A stretch of 51,801 nucleotides of DNA from Bacteroidota bacterium. GTDB lineage: Bacteria > Bacteroidota > Bacteroidia > Chitinophagales > LD1. Under the pieces are notes generated by a model, which did not search any database, was not told the origin of the DNA, and worked only from the letters and a program-made list of their open reading frames with translations. The position numbers were made by a program, and so were the translations under genes. Every line of letters begins with the position of its first letter. Positions within the stretch are counted from its first letter, which is position 1. This document shows, piece by piece, positions 17,392 to 26,700 of the stretch. Location: contig JAFDYQ010000031.1 in NCBI GenBank assembly GCA_018267365.1, positions 1 through 51,801 of the forward strand, in the 5' to 3' direction.

Positions 17392-17512
17392 TGAGTTGGT
17401 TTACTACTCCTTTCACTCCTAGCAAAATTCCATACATTTGTTAAATACCCTGCTTATCTTTAAACTTGGCAAACCAATTGAAATCATACTCACAATCAAA
17501 AAACAAGCAAAC

Positions 17513-17989
17513 ATGAAAAAAATGATCACTGCAGTCGCAGCACTGCTCCTCTCCGCAGCTACCTTTGCACAGGCAGACAAAGCAGCACCCGCCGGCCAGG
17601 CCAACCCACGTATGGCACAAGGTCAGCACAAACCACTCAGTGCAGAAGACCGGGCCAAGCGTGAGACAGACCAGATGAATCAGCTCACTCCGCTGGGAGA
17701 TAAATATGACAAGGTTCTGGCTGTGAATACAGAATTTAATACCAAGAGGATGGCTATGAAAAACGATCTGAGAAATCAGACGAAGGAACAACAGGAAGCT
17801 CAGCGTGCGGATATGCAGGCTAAGATGAGGGACCTGCAGACTGCGCATAAGAAAGGTCTGGAAGAAGCTATGGGCAAAGATCTCTATGATAAATATCAGG
17901 CTGCCCTGAAAGCTCAAAGAGAAGAAAGAAGAGCACAGCGTATGCAGCAAAACAGTACAGCTCCGGCAGCCGCTCCCGCAGGCAAGTAA
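17513..17989 (+). CDS. Secreted alpha-helical protein, unknown function
   Basis: 158 aa from the ATG at 17513; the in-frame upstream codon at 17438 is rejected because a signal peptide (KKMITAVAALLLSAATFAQ) starts at 17513. The mature protein is highly charged and helical, rich in Q, K, R, A, E: EDRAKRETDQMNQLTPLGD, KEQQEAQRADMQAKMRDLQ. It ends in a low-complexity APAAAPAGK tail. It resembles periplasmic Spy/CpxP-like or DUF4890-type helical proteins in composition only. A TACATTTG -7-like box is at 17434-17441. Confidence 0.82.
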   Translation: MKKMITAVAALLLSAATFAQADKAAPAGQANPRMAQGQHKPLSAEDRAKRETDQMNQLTPLGDKYDKVLAVNTEFNTKRMAMKNDLRNQTKEQQEAQRADMQAKMRDLQTAHKKGLEEAMGKDLYDKYQAALKAQREERRAQRMQQNSTAPAAAPAGK

Positions 17990-18010
17990 TCAACTATATT
18001 GCATGATATT

Positions 18011-18042
18011 AAAATGCCTCTCTATCAGGGAGGCATTTTTTT
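18011..18042 (+). terminator. Rho-independent terminator
   Basis: AAAATGCCTC (18011-18020) pairs with GAGGCATTTT (18030-18039), followed by more Ts. It closes the 17513-17989 gene and lies just before the convergent transglutaminase-like gene. Confidence 0.85.
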
Positions 18043-18058
18043 GTACATATGAAACTGG

Positions 18059-18934
18059 TCATGACTGTAAGATATGGAGCAGACGCGCAAAATCTGATTC
18101 CTTTTGCGCATCCGACTTGAAGGATGCCAACTCTGCAAAATAGGTAAGTAGCTCTATAAGGATTCCTTTATTGCTCGCCGGAGCATAGTATTTCGGCTCC
18201 TCCTCCATCTTCATTTTATCCAGGTATTCCTTGATCTCATTTTTAGAGAATAGCGACCCTCTATTGACGGGATTGATATAGAACATGACCTCGTTCTCGT
18301 TGACAGTGGCATCTGAGAAATCTCCTATTGTTCGTTTGCAGAAGCAGCTTACGAAAAACTTGATCAATGGCACTCCGTAAACAGGCAGATTGAGATCCCT
18401 CGCTATGATTTGATAGAGGATACCGAGGGCTATCGAGGTACCATTCTTAGTCTCCAGCAGATGATCCAAAGTATAGTCTTTGAAATGCTCAGACAGCTGC
18501 ACTCCACTGTATCCATGATAGCCGTAGAATATCTGATTGAATATCTGTATCTGCTCCAGCGGAGTCTGGTTATAGTTCATCTCCAGCCAGATAGACTGGC
18601 GGATGCGAAAGACCTGTTTCTGTACCACGTCATAATCCAGCTCGGGATCGAAATACTTTGATATAATATAAAAGCCGAGTAGCAGGTCCTGATCTACAGA
18701 GGCTACCCAGGCCTCCAGCTCATCTATCACTGCCTGAAAGTGTATATCTCTGATCAGTTCCTCCAGCCGGTCATGCTGCAGGGCATTCAGCTCTATGGTC
18801 CATGAGCCCTCCAGAGCAGGTATGACCTCGATACCAAAGCTCTTGATACGGCTATAGACATGAGAGCGCACTTCCTTATCATTATCGTCCAGTAGCTGGA
18901 CCAAGGCATGTATTTCAGACTCTGAGGGCAGCAT
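18059..18934 (-). CDS. Transglutaminase-like (SirB1/Transglut_core2) protein
   Basis: 291 aa, cytoplasmic. The central part, residues ~90-220, fits the SirB1-type transglutaminase-like family: LLLGFYIISKYFDPELDYD, then LLETKNGTSIALGILYQIIA and RDLNLPVYGVPLIKFFVSCF. The N-terminal ~85 residues have HEAT-like helices (LLDDNDKEVRSHVYSRIKSF). The usual catalytic Cys/His positions are not clearly conserved, so it may be non-enzymatic. It starts 5 nt after topA and is probably translated from the same transcript. Function of the family in Bacteroidota is unknown. Confidence 0.82.
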   Translation of the reverse strand: MLPSESEIHALVQLLDDNDKEVRSHVYSRIKSFGIEVIPALEGSWTIELNALQHDRLEELIRDIHFQAVIDELEAWVASVDQDLLLGFYIISKYFDPELDYDVVQKQVFRIRQSIWLEMNYNQTPLEQIQIFNQIFYGYHGYSGVQLSEHFKDYTLDHLLETKNGTSIALGILYQIIARDLNLPVYGVPLIKFFVSCFCKRTIGDFSDATVNENEVMFYINPVNRGSLFSKNEIKEYLDKMKMEEEPKYYAPASNKGILIELLTYFAELASFKSDAQKESDFARLLHILQS

Positions 18935-18939
18935 GAAGG

Positions 18940-21279
18940 CTATTTTTTGGCGCGGCCCCGTGGAGATTTTTTTGCAGGTCCGCCCTTTACGATCTCGAGC
19001 ACTTCGGCCTCAGTCAGCGTCTCGGCAGTCATGCCCTTTGGTATCTTGTAGTTGTCCTTGCCCTTCTTGATATACGGGCCGAAGCGGCCATTGAGTATCT
19101 GTATATCGTGGTCTTTAAACTCAGCTATAAACTTATTGGCATCCGCTTCGCGCTTCGCCTTGATCAGTTCTACAGCCTCATCATATGTGATGGTGTATGG
19201 ATCTTGTTCCTTTTTGAGAGAGACGAACTTGCCATCATGCTGCACATACGGACCGAAGCGACCGATGCTCACTTTGATCTCCTTACCCTCAAATTCTCCC
19301 ACGGTACGTGGCAGTTTGAAAAGCTCCATCGCTTCATCAAAGGTGATCGTCTCGATAGACTGATTAGCACGCAGCTTGGCGAAGCGTGGCTTCTCCTCAC
19401 TCTCCGTAGCACCTATCTGTATCATGGCACCATAGCGGCCCATCTTGGCCAGTACAGGTTTGCCAGTGGCAGGGTCCTCGCCCAGGAGGCGCTCACCAGT
19501 GACTTTTTTAGACTCCTTGGTAGTAGTCTCTACAGTCTGATGAAAAGGCTTGTAGAACTCGTCTATCATCTTGCTCCAGGCTTTATGGCCTTCGGCTATT
19601 TCGTCAAACTGCTTCTCTACATCTGCCGTGAAACCAAAGTCCAGCACCTGATTGAAGTTCTCCACGAGGAAGTCATTCACCAGATTGCCTATATCGGTAG
19701 GGAAAAGCTTGTTCTTCTCCGCACCTGTGATCTCGGTCTTCTCTACCTTGCTGATCTTATCATTCTTCAGCGTCAGTACGCGGTATGCGCGCTCCACACC
19801 TTCTCGTGGTTCTTTCACCACATACTGGCGCTTCTGTATCGTGCCGATAGTAGGCGCGTAGGTAGATGGGCGGCCTATACCGAGTTCTTCGAGTTTCTTT
19901 ACAAGACTCGCCTCCGTGTAGCGCGGCAGCGGCTTGGAAAAGCGCTCGGTAGCGATCATCTCTTTCAGGTCGAGGCCATCGCCTTTGTGCAGCGGCGGCA
20001 GCAGAGTGGCGCTTCCTTCCTCCTCTTCATTAGTATCATCTGTATCCTCGTCAGTAGACTCTGTGTATACCTTGAGAAAGCCGTCGAATACTACGATCTC
20101 ACCTGTAGCCTGCAGTAGGTCGCTGTTCTTATTATTGCCTATAGATATGATGGTGCGCTCCAGCTCGGCATCGCCCATTTGCGATGCGATGGTGCGCTTC
20201 CATATCAGCTCATAGAGGCGCTGCTCGTCGCGTTCGCCCTCTACCATTGAGTTCTCTATGTAGGATGGACGGATAGCCTCGTGTGCCTCCTGTGCGCTTG
20301 CATTCTTAGTAGCAAACTGGCGCTGCTTGTGATACTCCTTGCCATACTTAGATTTTATCTCGGTGGCAATATTAGCCAGCGCGAGGTCAGAGAGGCTGGT
20401 AGAGTCCGTTCTCATATAGGTGATGTGGCCGGCCTCATAGAGCTTCTGCGCTACCACCATCGTCTTGGTCACCGAGAAGCCCAGCTTGCGGCTGGCCTCC
20501 TGCTGGAGTGTAGACGTGGTGAAGGGCGCAGATGGCGTACGCTTAGATGGCTTCTTCTCTATATCCTTTACAGAAAAAGCCGCACCGATCAGGTTATTAA
20601 GATAGGTATTGGCATCACCTTCAGTAGAAAACTTCGTTGTGCTCTCAGCCTTGAGCGTAGTCGCTTTACCTTTATCATCCTTCACCAGAAACTGGGCCGT
20701 GATCTTGAAGGTAGAGACAGACTTGAAGTTTTTGATCTCGCGCTCGCGCTCCACTATCAGGCGCACAGCCACAGACTGCACACGGCCCGCAGAGAGAGAT
20801 GGGCGCACCTTGCGCCAGAGCACAGGCGACAGCTCATAACCCACCAGGCGGTCCAGCACACGGCGTGCCTGCTGCGCATCTACCAGATCGAGGTTGATCT
20901 TGCGCGGATTGGCTACGGCGTTCTTGACAGCTTTCTCGGTGATCTCAGTGTAGGTGATACGTTTTGCTTTCTTAGGGTCCAGGTCGAGTACGTGACAGAG
21001 GTGCCATGCTATGGCCTCTCCCTCACGGTCTTCGTCCGTCGCGAGGTAGATGTCTTTGGCACCTTTGGCCAGCTTCTTCAGCTCCTTGATCACCTTCTCC
21101 TTGTCTTCATTGACCTCATACTGTGGCGCGTAGTTATTCTTGATATCTATGGCCACACCTTTGTCCGGCAGGTCACGTATGTGACCGTAGCTGGACGATA
21201 CTACGAACTCATCTCCAAGGAACTTGTTGATGGTTTTTGCCTTGGCGGGAGACTCGACTATGATTAAGTTTTTCGACAT
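18940..21279 (-). CDS. topA: DNA topoisomerase I
   Basis: 779 aa. Type IA topoisomerase that relaxes negative supercoils. The TOPRIM domain starts at residue 3 (LIIVESPAKAKTINKFLG) and has the acidic TDEDREGEAIAWHL at 81-94. The catalytic tyrosine is Y288 in GHITYMRTDSTSLS. The C-terminal part carries repeated Topo_C-like modules (KVSIGRFGPYVQHDGKFVSL; ILNGRFGPYIKKGKDNYKIP) and no CxxC zinc fingers. It ends with a basic tail (KKSPRGRAKK). Long open frames on the opposite strand here are composition artefacts. Confidence 0.97.
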   Translation of the reverse strand: MSKNLIIVESPAKAKTINKFLGDEFVVSSSYGHIRDLPDKGVAIDIKNNYAPQYEVNEDKEKVIKELKKLAKGAKDIYLATDEDREGEAIAWHLCHVLDLDPKKAKRITYTEITEKAVKNAVANPRKINLDLVDAQQARRVLDRLVGYELSPVLWRKVRPSLSAGRVQSVAVRLIVEREREIKNFKSVSTFKITAQFLVKDDKGKATTLKAESTTKFSTEGDANTYLNNLIGAAFSVKDIEKKPSKRTPSAPFTTSTLQQEASRKLGFSVTKTMVVAQKLYEAGHITYMRTDSTSLSDLALANIATEIKSKYGKEYHKQRQFATKNASAQEAHEAIRPSYIENSMVEGERDEQRLYELIWKRTIASQMGDAELERTIISIGNNKNSDLLQATGEIVVFDGFLKVYTESTDEDTDDTNEEEEGSATLLPPLHKGDGLDLKEMIATERFSKPLPRYTEASLVKKLEELGIGRPSTYAPTIGTIQKRQYVVKEPREGVERAYRVLTLKNDKISKVEKTEITGAEKNKLFPTDIGNLVNDFLVENFNQVLDFGFTADVEKQFDEIAEGHKAWSKMIDEFYKPFHQTVETTTKESKKVTGERLLGEDPATGKPVLAKMGRYGAMIQIGATESEEKPRFAKLRANQSIETITFDEAMELFKLPRTVGEFEGKEIKVSIGRFGPYVQHDGKFVSLKKEQDPYTITYDEAVELIKAKREADANKFIAEFKDHDIQILNGRFGPYIKKGKDNYKIPKGMTAETLTEAEVLEIVKGGPAKKSPRGRAKK

Positions 21280-21432
21280 ACTCTTATTTGGTCAGAGAGA
21301 AAATACGGAGTGGCAAAGAAAGTATTTCAAATTAAAAAACACAATTAAGTTTTTTTTGTCATTTATTTCTGAAGTGTTTTAACCGCAAAAACGCGGAAAC
21401 GCAAAAAGGAAAAAAACTTTAGCAAGCAAACT

Positions 21433-22818
21433 TCAACGGCCCAATTTATCACTCATGTGAATGGTATTCAGCACGTCTACCATTTTCCTTTTGGTCTCAA
21501 AGTCAAAGGTGATGGAGGTGATAGGCTTTCTATTTTTAAAATACCTCTTGCCTCCTTTATTATCTATCTGTATCTCATAGGTATCATCCGATATACGTAT
21601 CTGCTGCACGGTTAGTTCTGTGCCATCCACTCTGCGATGCTCGGTTTTCTCGTCATAGTTCTTAAATCTCTCCTCCTCCTCCAGCGCCTTGCGTATCTGA
21701 TCCTCGCGTGCGGCGTCGGAGAGTTTGGACAGATTATCAGATGTATCGCAGAGCGCAGGCGTTGCATGCGGTGGTGTGGACTTCTTTATTGTTGCTTGGG
21801 CCGTAGGCTTGGCTTCGCTCTTCTTTTCTTTATACCGCAGCATCTCTACGTACTCCTGATAGTTGTCCGTCTGGTACTTATTATACCAGAGAAACTTCTT
21901 ATTGGCATCCGATGCTCGCCAGCGGTCATGAGCAGCACGGGCCTTCAGTTGCCACATGGTATCGCGTAGTAGCATGCGCTGCGATGAGTCACGGACATCA
22001 TTCATCCTCTGCTCATAGCGGATCGCATTCATCTCATCCAGCCGCGCACGGGCCAGCTGGCGCTGCTGCTCCATCAGGTAGGAGGTGGCCTTCTCCCCCA
22101 GCCTGCCTGCCAGGTCCTTCTGCACGGCGAGCAGTTCATCGTATTGCTTATCTCCGGTAGTGTGCTGAGTGGCGGCGAGGTGGGCTTGTTCCTCTTTATA
22201 TAGTGAATCATAGCGGACATCGCTGACAGCGACCAGCGCGCCATAATGGGCCGCCTCAGCCTGTACATCAGCCACCACCTGCCGCGAATAGCCCTCACTA
22301 TGCGTAGCCGTGATACTGCTGCGCGACACGAGCAGGTATTGATTAGCTCTGGCGCGGTTCATCAGGACCGTGACAGAGTCTCCTCTCCTCTGAGGCAAAT
22401 CCGTCAGTGCAAAGGTATCATCTGTAAAACCCGTCAGCTTCAGATTGCTCTCTATGCGCCGCAGTGGGTCATGATAGTAGAGACCATCCGGCGTATGTGG
22501 ATCTTTCTGCAGTTCCACTTTCACATCCATGACCGGCAGCTTGTCAAACTTGCTATCCGATATACTGATGGACTGTGTGATAAAGCCTGACTTGTACACG
22601 ACTATCAGGTATTCCTTTCCACGCTGTAGCTGAAAGGCGGCCCGGCCCTGAGCGTCGGTGTGGAGCGGCTGTATGGGTGAGTTGTACTCGTAGAGGTCTA
22701 TGAGAGTGTTAGCTTGCGCACTACCGGCGGCTGTGACAGATGCATTCACTCTTATCTGCTGTGCAGAAAGATGGAATGCAAAGAATAACAAGAGAACCGA
22801 GCAGAGAAATCTCACCAC
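21433..22818 (-). CDS. Secreted protein with transthyretin-like N-domain, unknown function
   Basis: 461 aa, GTG start (an ATG two bases upstream runs straight into a stop). Signal peptide VRFLCSVLLLFFAFHLSAQ. Residues ~20-110 look like a prealbumin/carboxypeptidase-regulatory domain (NTLIDLYEYNSPIQPLHTDA, GRAAFQLQRGKEYLIVVYK). The middle is a long charged helical region with many Q/R/E residues. The final ~70 residues form a small domain with TVQQIRISDDTYEIQ and KRYFKNRKPITSITFDFETK. A TATGTTTG -7-like box lies at 22841-22834 just upstream. Bacteroidota proteins of this kind are uncharacterised. Confidence 0.8.
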   Translation of the reverse strand: MVRFLCSVLLLFFAFHLSAQQIRVNASVTAAGSAQANTLIDLYEYNSPIQPLHTDAQGRAAFQLQRGKEYLIVVYKSGFITQSISISDSKFDKLPVMDVKVELQKDPHTPDGLYYHDPLRRIESNLKLTGFTDDTFALTDLPQRRGDSVTVLMNRARANQYLLVSRSSITATHSEGYSRQVVADVQAEAAHYGALVAVSDVRYDSLYKEEQAHLAATQHTTGDKQYDELLAVQKDLAGRLGEKATSYLMEQQRQLARARLDEMNAIRYEQRMNDVRDSSQRMLLRDTMWQLKARAAHDRWRASDANKKFLWYNKYQTDNYQEYVEMLRYKEKKSEAKPTAQATIKKSTPPHATPALCDTSDNLSKLSDAAREDQIRKALEEEERFKNYDEKTEHRRVDGTELTVQQIRISDDTYEIQIDNKGGKRYFKNRKPITSITFDFETKRKMVDVLNTIHMSDKLGR

Positions 22819-22869
22819 ATTGTTTTAGCGGTGCAAACATAAGGGATGCGAATCAAAACTAACACACCG

Positions 22870-23805
22870 CTATCTTGCCCGCTTTTTATTGATTATATAT
22901 TTATAACGATTTATGACGGCTAGTTCACTGTTGCGATACTCTTTCTTTTCGGTCATTGCATCATATTTATCGTAGGTATAAACAGTACGTTTTTCACCCC
23001 ACGGAGATTCATAATGTGTTTCTTCCAGAGGCATACCATTCCAGCTCTTTCTGACCTCTGTAACAGCCTGTATTTTATCTGTGCTATCCGCCATGCAGAC
23101 GCTGATATCCTTGCCTGATACTATCATGTGCCTGAATACCCTTTTACCTTCGTAAAGCGAGAACATCGTTTCCTTGGTACAATGATGATCATCATCAAAA
23201 TCCCTGTGCAGCACAATATTCCCCTCACTATAGTTGCTATCAGCCTCATATATACAGTCACCGCCATCATTATATAGCCACCTCTGCAGACCAACCTGTA
23301 TTGAGTCTTCGTCATAAGTAAGCTTCAATATCTGCCGTCCTGATTCATCATAAGTAAATAGCGAGTAAGACTTTAGCTTTGTTTTTACATTATTATGGTA
23401 TTTCCAGGTTTCCTGATGTACTACATGACCGTGGGTATCCAGTGTATTGAAGCTTACCTCTTTTAGCTTATCGTAATGAGATACGTAATAAAAAATAGAA
23501 ATCACCCCTCCTGTACTATCTGATCTTTTGCGCTCTGCGTTAGTAGCGAAGTGGCGTTCACAGTATTGCTCGCCGTATTCTCCTGTCTCGATCACGTGAC
23601 CCTTATTATCATACTTCTCATATGCCTTAGGTGCCTCTTTTGTGTGCCGTTTTGTAAAGCGATGTTCGGCTCGCGGATCTTCACTAGCCCTATACCTGAC
23701 CTCAGTCTCGAGCCGTATGCCATGCCATTCCTGGGCATTAAGAGTCATGACACTGATGACAGCGGCTGCAGATAGCAAAAGTTTTAAGACCGTTTTCGCG
23801 CTCAT
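22870..23805 (-). CDS. Secreted protein with YD/RHS-like repeats, unknown function
   Basis: 311 aa from the ATG at 23805; the longer frame to 23823 adds six residues before the signal peptide SAKTVLKLLLSAAAVISVMT. The body contains several loose repeats like those in RHS/YD proteins: YEKYDNKGHVIETGEYGEQY, LDTHGHVVHQETWKYHN, YDESGRQILKLTYDEDS and YTYDKYDAMTEKKEYRNSEL. They are fewer and more degenerate than in real RHS toxins, and no toxin domain is present. It is probably periplasmic or extracellular. It follows no clear operon partner. Confidence 0.78.
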   Translation of the reverse strand: MSAKTVLKLLLSAAAVISVMTLNAQEWHGIRLETEVRYRASEDPRAEHRFTKRHTKEAPKAYEKYDNKGHVIETGEYGEQYCERHFATNAERKRSDSTGGVISIFYYVSHYDKLKEVSFNTLDTHGHVVHQETWKYHNNVKTKLKSYSLFTYDESGRQILKLTYDEDSIQVGLQRWLYNDGGDCIYEADSNYSEGNIVLHRDFDDDHHCTKETMFSLYEGKRVFRHMIVSGKDISVCMADSTDKIQAVTEVRKSWNGMPLEETHYESPWGEKRTVYTYDKYDAMTEKKEYRNSELAVINRYKYIINKKRAR

Positions 23806-23938
23806 AATGTAATTATAGAACAACCAGTTTAATATAAAGCATGTATCAGAACTATTGACACAAAAATGACCGTGATCTGAAACATTAAGACCGATTTTCC
23901 TCTCTCAAATTCCTTACATTCGCGACAAAATTCCAGCC

Positions 23939-25279
23939 ATGTCGCTCACTCCCCTCAATGCTATCTCTCCTATAGACGGACGCTACCGCAGCAAGGTAGA
24001 CGAACTCGCGCCCTACTTCTCTGAGTATGGCCTGATGAAGTACCGCGTGCTGGTAGAGGTGGAGTACTTCATAGCGCTGACGGAGGTGCCGCTGCCACAG
24101 CTGCGCGCGCTGAGCGATGTGGAGAAGAAAGCGCTGCGCAATATCTACGCCGAGTTTAGCGAGGAGGATGCTATGGCGATCAAAGTCTACGAGAAGACCA
24201 CCAACCACGATGTGAAGGCCGTAGAGTACTTTATCAAAGACAAGATGACGGCGCTGGGTCATGAGGAGCAACTTGAGTTCATCCACTTTGGCCTCACCAG
24301 TCAAGATATCAATAATACTGCTATACCCCTCTCCCTGCGCGATGCGATCAGTGATGTGTATGGGCCGGAGCTGGACCGGATCATCACCACCATCACGCAG
24401 TATGCGCATCAGTGGGCGCAGGTACCGATGCTGGCGCGTACACACGGACAGCCGGCCTCTCCTACCCGCCTGGGCAAGGAGCTACTAGTATATAGTGAGC
24501 GTCTGCTAAAGCAGGTAGCGCAGCTGGGTGCCGTGCCATACAGCGCCAAGTTCGGCGGTGCGACAGGCAATTTTAATGCGCATCATGTGGCTTATCCTTC
24601 TATCGACTGGGTAGCTTTTGCAGATAGCTTTGTGAATGACACACTGGGACTAGACCGGAGCCGCTATACTACGCAGATAGAGCACTATGACAATCTCGCG
24701 GCGCTCTTTGACGCTCTGAAGCGGATCAATACGATCCTCATAGACCTGAGCCGCGATATCTGGACTTATATCTCGATGGATTACTTCAAGCAGCAGGTCA
24801 AGGCGGGTGAGATCGGCTCCTCTGCCATGCCACACAAGGTGAACCCGATCGACTTTGAAAATGCGGAGGGCAACCTGGGCATAGCCAATGCAATATTTGA
24901 GCACCTGTCTGCCAAGCTCCCCATCTCCCGCCTGCAGCGCGACCTCACCGACTCTACCGTACTACGCAACGTAGGCGTACCGATAGCGCACACCCTGATC
25001 AGCCTGAAGAGCATAGAAAAAGGCCTCGGCAAACTGCTGCTGAATGAAGCAGCGATCAAAGCCGACCTGGACAATAACTGGGCCGTAGCCGCAGAGGCCA
25101 TACAGACTATCCTGCGCCGCGAGGGCTACCCTAAGCCATACGAGAAGCTGAAAGAGCTGACCCGCGGCGCGGTGATCACAGAGCAAAACATCCGCGACTT
25201 CATCGAAACGCTGGATGTGAGCGAGTCGGTGAAAGCGGAGCTGAGGGCTATCAGTCCGTTTACTTATACGGGGATATAA
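23939..25279 (+). CDS. purB: Adenylosuccinate lyase
   Basis: 446 aa, normal length for the E. coli-like class. It catalyses two fumarate-releasing steps in purine synthesis (SAICAR to AICAR, adenylosuccinate to AMP). Landmarks: LNAISPIDGRYRSKVDEL at the N-terminus, FIHFGLTSQDINNTA, MLARTHGQPASPTRLGKE, and the superfamily signature GSSAMPHKVNPIDFENAEGN containing the catalytic serine loop. It stands alone and is followed by a hairpin at 25292-25312. Confidence 0.97.
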   Translation: MSLTPLNAISPIDGRYRSKVDELAPYFSEYGLMKYRVLVEVEYFIALTEVPLPQLRALSDVEKKALRNIYAEFSEEDAMAIKVYEKTTNHDVKAVEYFIKDKMTALGHEEQLEFIHFGLTSQDINNTAIPLSLRDAISDVYGPELDRIITTITQYAHQWAQVPMLARTHGQPASPTRLGKELLVYSERLLKQVAQLGAVPYSAKFGGATGNFNAHHVAYPSIDWVAFADSFVNDTLGLDRSRYTTQIEHYDNLAALFDALKRINTILIDLSRDIWTYISMDYFKQQVKAGEIGSSAMPHKVNPIDFENAEGNLGIANAIFEHLSAKLPISRLQRDLTDSTVLRNVGVPIAHTLISLKSIEKGLGKLLLNEAAIKADLDNNWAVAAEAIQTILRREGYPKPYEKLKELTRGAVITEQNIRDFIETLDVSESVKAELRAISPFTYTGI

Positions 25280-25291
25280 CCTCTCCCTAAA

Positions 25292-25318
25292 TCCCTCTCC
25301 GAAAGAGAGGGACTTTTA
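25292..25318 (+). terminator. Terminator hairpin after purB
   Basis: TCCCTCTC (25292-25299) pairs with GAGAGGGA (25305-25312), followed by CTTTTAT. Confidence 0.75.
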
Positions 25319-25498
25319 TACAATCCGGTTTTTGGTCTGACCAGCGGTACGTTCGTTTTAAACCCCGAAAATATATTTGCCGGCAGGCTGGGAAATGCCG
25401 GGAAATATTGCTTAATTTTAAGATACGAAACCCGAAGACTTTTTCCCTGGTGCTTTTTTCATGCGGCTCTATTTCATAACCCTAAAAATGACCTGGCC

Positions 25499-25690
25499 AT
25501 GAAAGTACTCCTCGACATCAAAGACAACAAAGCGTCTGACCTACTGGAGATCCTCCGAAACCTATCTTACGTCACCACCAGCCATATCTCTGAAGACAGG
25601 CTCTCCCTGCTGCGTGAAGTAGAGGAGGCCACCGAAGCCCTGAAGCATAACTACACCGCTGGCCGCTACAAGGACCGCCGCGGCCACTAG
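25499..25690 (+). CDS. Small antitoxin-like protein, no toxin partner visible
   Basis: 63 aa: MKVLLDIKDNKASDLLEILR at the start, then LSYVTTSHISEDRLSLLREV. This opening (MKVLLDIKDxKAxxLLELLxxLSYV) is a frequent Bacteroidota small-protein family that often sits just before RelE/ParE-type toxins, so an antitoxin role is plausible. Here the next gene is convergent, and no toxin follows. The C-terminus is basic (GRYKDRRGH). A TATATTTG -7-like box lies at 25372-25379. The stop codon shares the CTAG palindrome (25687-25690) with the convergent EEP gene. Confidence 0.7.
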   Translation: MKVLLDIKDNKASDLLEILRNLSYVTTSHISEDRLSLLREVEEATEALKHNYTAGRYKDRRGH

Positions 25691-26700
25691 TACCTGACAT
25701 CTATATAAACCGGCAGGTGATCACTATAGCCCCCGTGCCAGATAGGGCCGCTATAGGTGCGGTTAGGCATTGGACCATATTTAGGATGCTTGAATAGCAT
25801 CCAGTCCTGGCGGAGGATACGCCCCTCCGGAGTCGTGACCTGCGGCGTAGAGACACCATCCAGCAGGCTGCCGGTCACTATAAACTGATCAAAGACATCG
25901 TTCTCATCTTTATACTTGAGCGAGTATTGTCCGGCCTTGTAGGGCTTTAGCATGAGGTCGTAGAGGGCGAGTGTCTGTGGGTGCTCTATCAGTTCTTGTG
26001 CGCCGAGGATAAAGGAAACACTGCTGTCTATCGGGTTGTCATTCAGATCGCCCATCACTACTATGGCGGCATGCGGATCGGCGTGCTCTATCTCATTTAT
26101 TTTGCGGCGCAGGACCATGGCAGCGGCATAGCGGCGCACCTGTGATGCAGCCGGGCCATCTCTCCTGCTGGGCCAGTGATCCACAAAGAAGTGCATGGCC
26201 TTCCCTCCTACTTCAGCTTTGACATAAACTATGTCGCGCGTACCTTTCTCCAGGTCGGGCAGGCGCACAGTGAGGAAGGCTGTATCCTGTATCGTGACGA
26301 GCTTTTTATTGTAGATCAGCGCTACGTCTATGCCCCGAGGATCCGGTGAGTCGTGCTCTATGACACCTAGGCTGAACTTCTTCAGCGCCGGTCGGGCTAT
26401 GAGGTCACAGACTACCTGCCTGTTCTCCACCTCTGCTAAACCTATCACGAGTGGCTGGTCTTTGTCCAGCATAGCAGCGAGGACTTTGGCTATATGATCG
26501 AGCTTGATGTCGTAGCGCTCACTGGTCCAGTGGCCTTTAGCCGAAGGGAGGAACTCTTCATCCTGCGTGCGTGGATCATCTATGGTGTCAAAGAGGTTCT
26601 CCGTATTGTAAAAGATGATCCGGGCTGTTCGGGTGTTTTGCCCGCTAGCGCTCAAGCAGAGACAGAGCAGTATGATAGATAAAATGTATAGCTTTCTCAT
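25687..26700 (-). CDS. Secreted endonuclease/exonuclease/phosphatase-family protein, copy A
   Basis: 337 aa. Signal peptide RKLYILSIILLCLCLSASGQ, so it acts in the periplasm or outside. The EEP (DNase I/IMPase-like) fold is marked by IIFYNTENLFDTIDDPRTQD, GLAEVENRQV (metal-binding Glu), FVDHWPSRRDG, VVMGDLNDNPIDSS and the terminal GGYSDHLPVYIDV (catalytic Asp-His). The family hydrolyses phosphodiesters of nucleic acids or sugar/lipid phosphates; substrate is not determined. The start codon overlaps the SDR stop as TGATG, so translation is coupled. It is a paralog of the gene at 27607-28650. Confidence 0.9.
   Translation of the reverse strand: MRKLYILSIILLCLCLSASGQNTRTARIIFYNTENLFDTIDDPRTQDEEFLPSAKGHWTSERYDIKLDHIAKVLAAMLDKDQPLVIGLAEVENRQVVCDLIARPALKKFSLGVIEHDSPDPRGIDVALIYNKKLVTIQDTAFLTVRLPDLEKGTRDIVYVKAEVGGKAMHFFVDHWPSRRDGPAASQVRRYAAAMVLRRKINEIEHADPHAAIVVMGDLNDNPIDSSVSFILGAQELIEHPQTLALYDLMLKPYKAGQYSLKYKDENDVFDQFIVTGSLLDGVSTPQVTTPEGRILRQDWMLFKHPKYGPMPNRTYSGPIWHGGYSDHLPVYIDVRY

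Noticed and set aside
19108..21267. Long open frames (336 and 328 codons) on the plus strand opposite topA
   Set aside because: They lie fully antisense to a clear topA, have low-complexity Leu/Arg/His-rich translations and no signal or domain; a shadow of codon bias.
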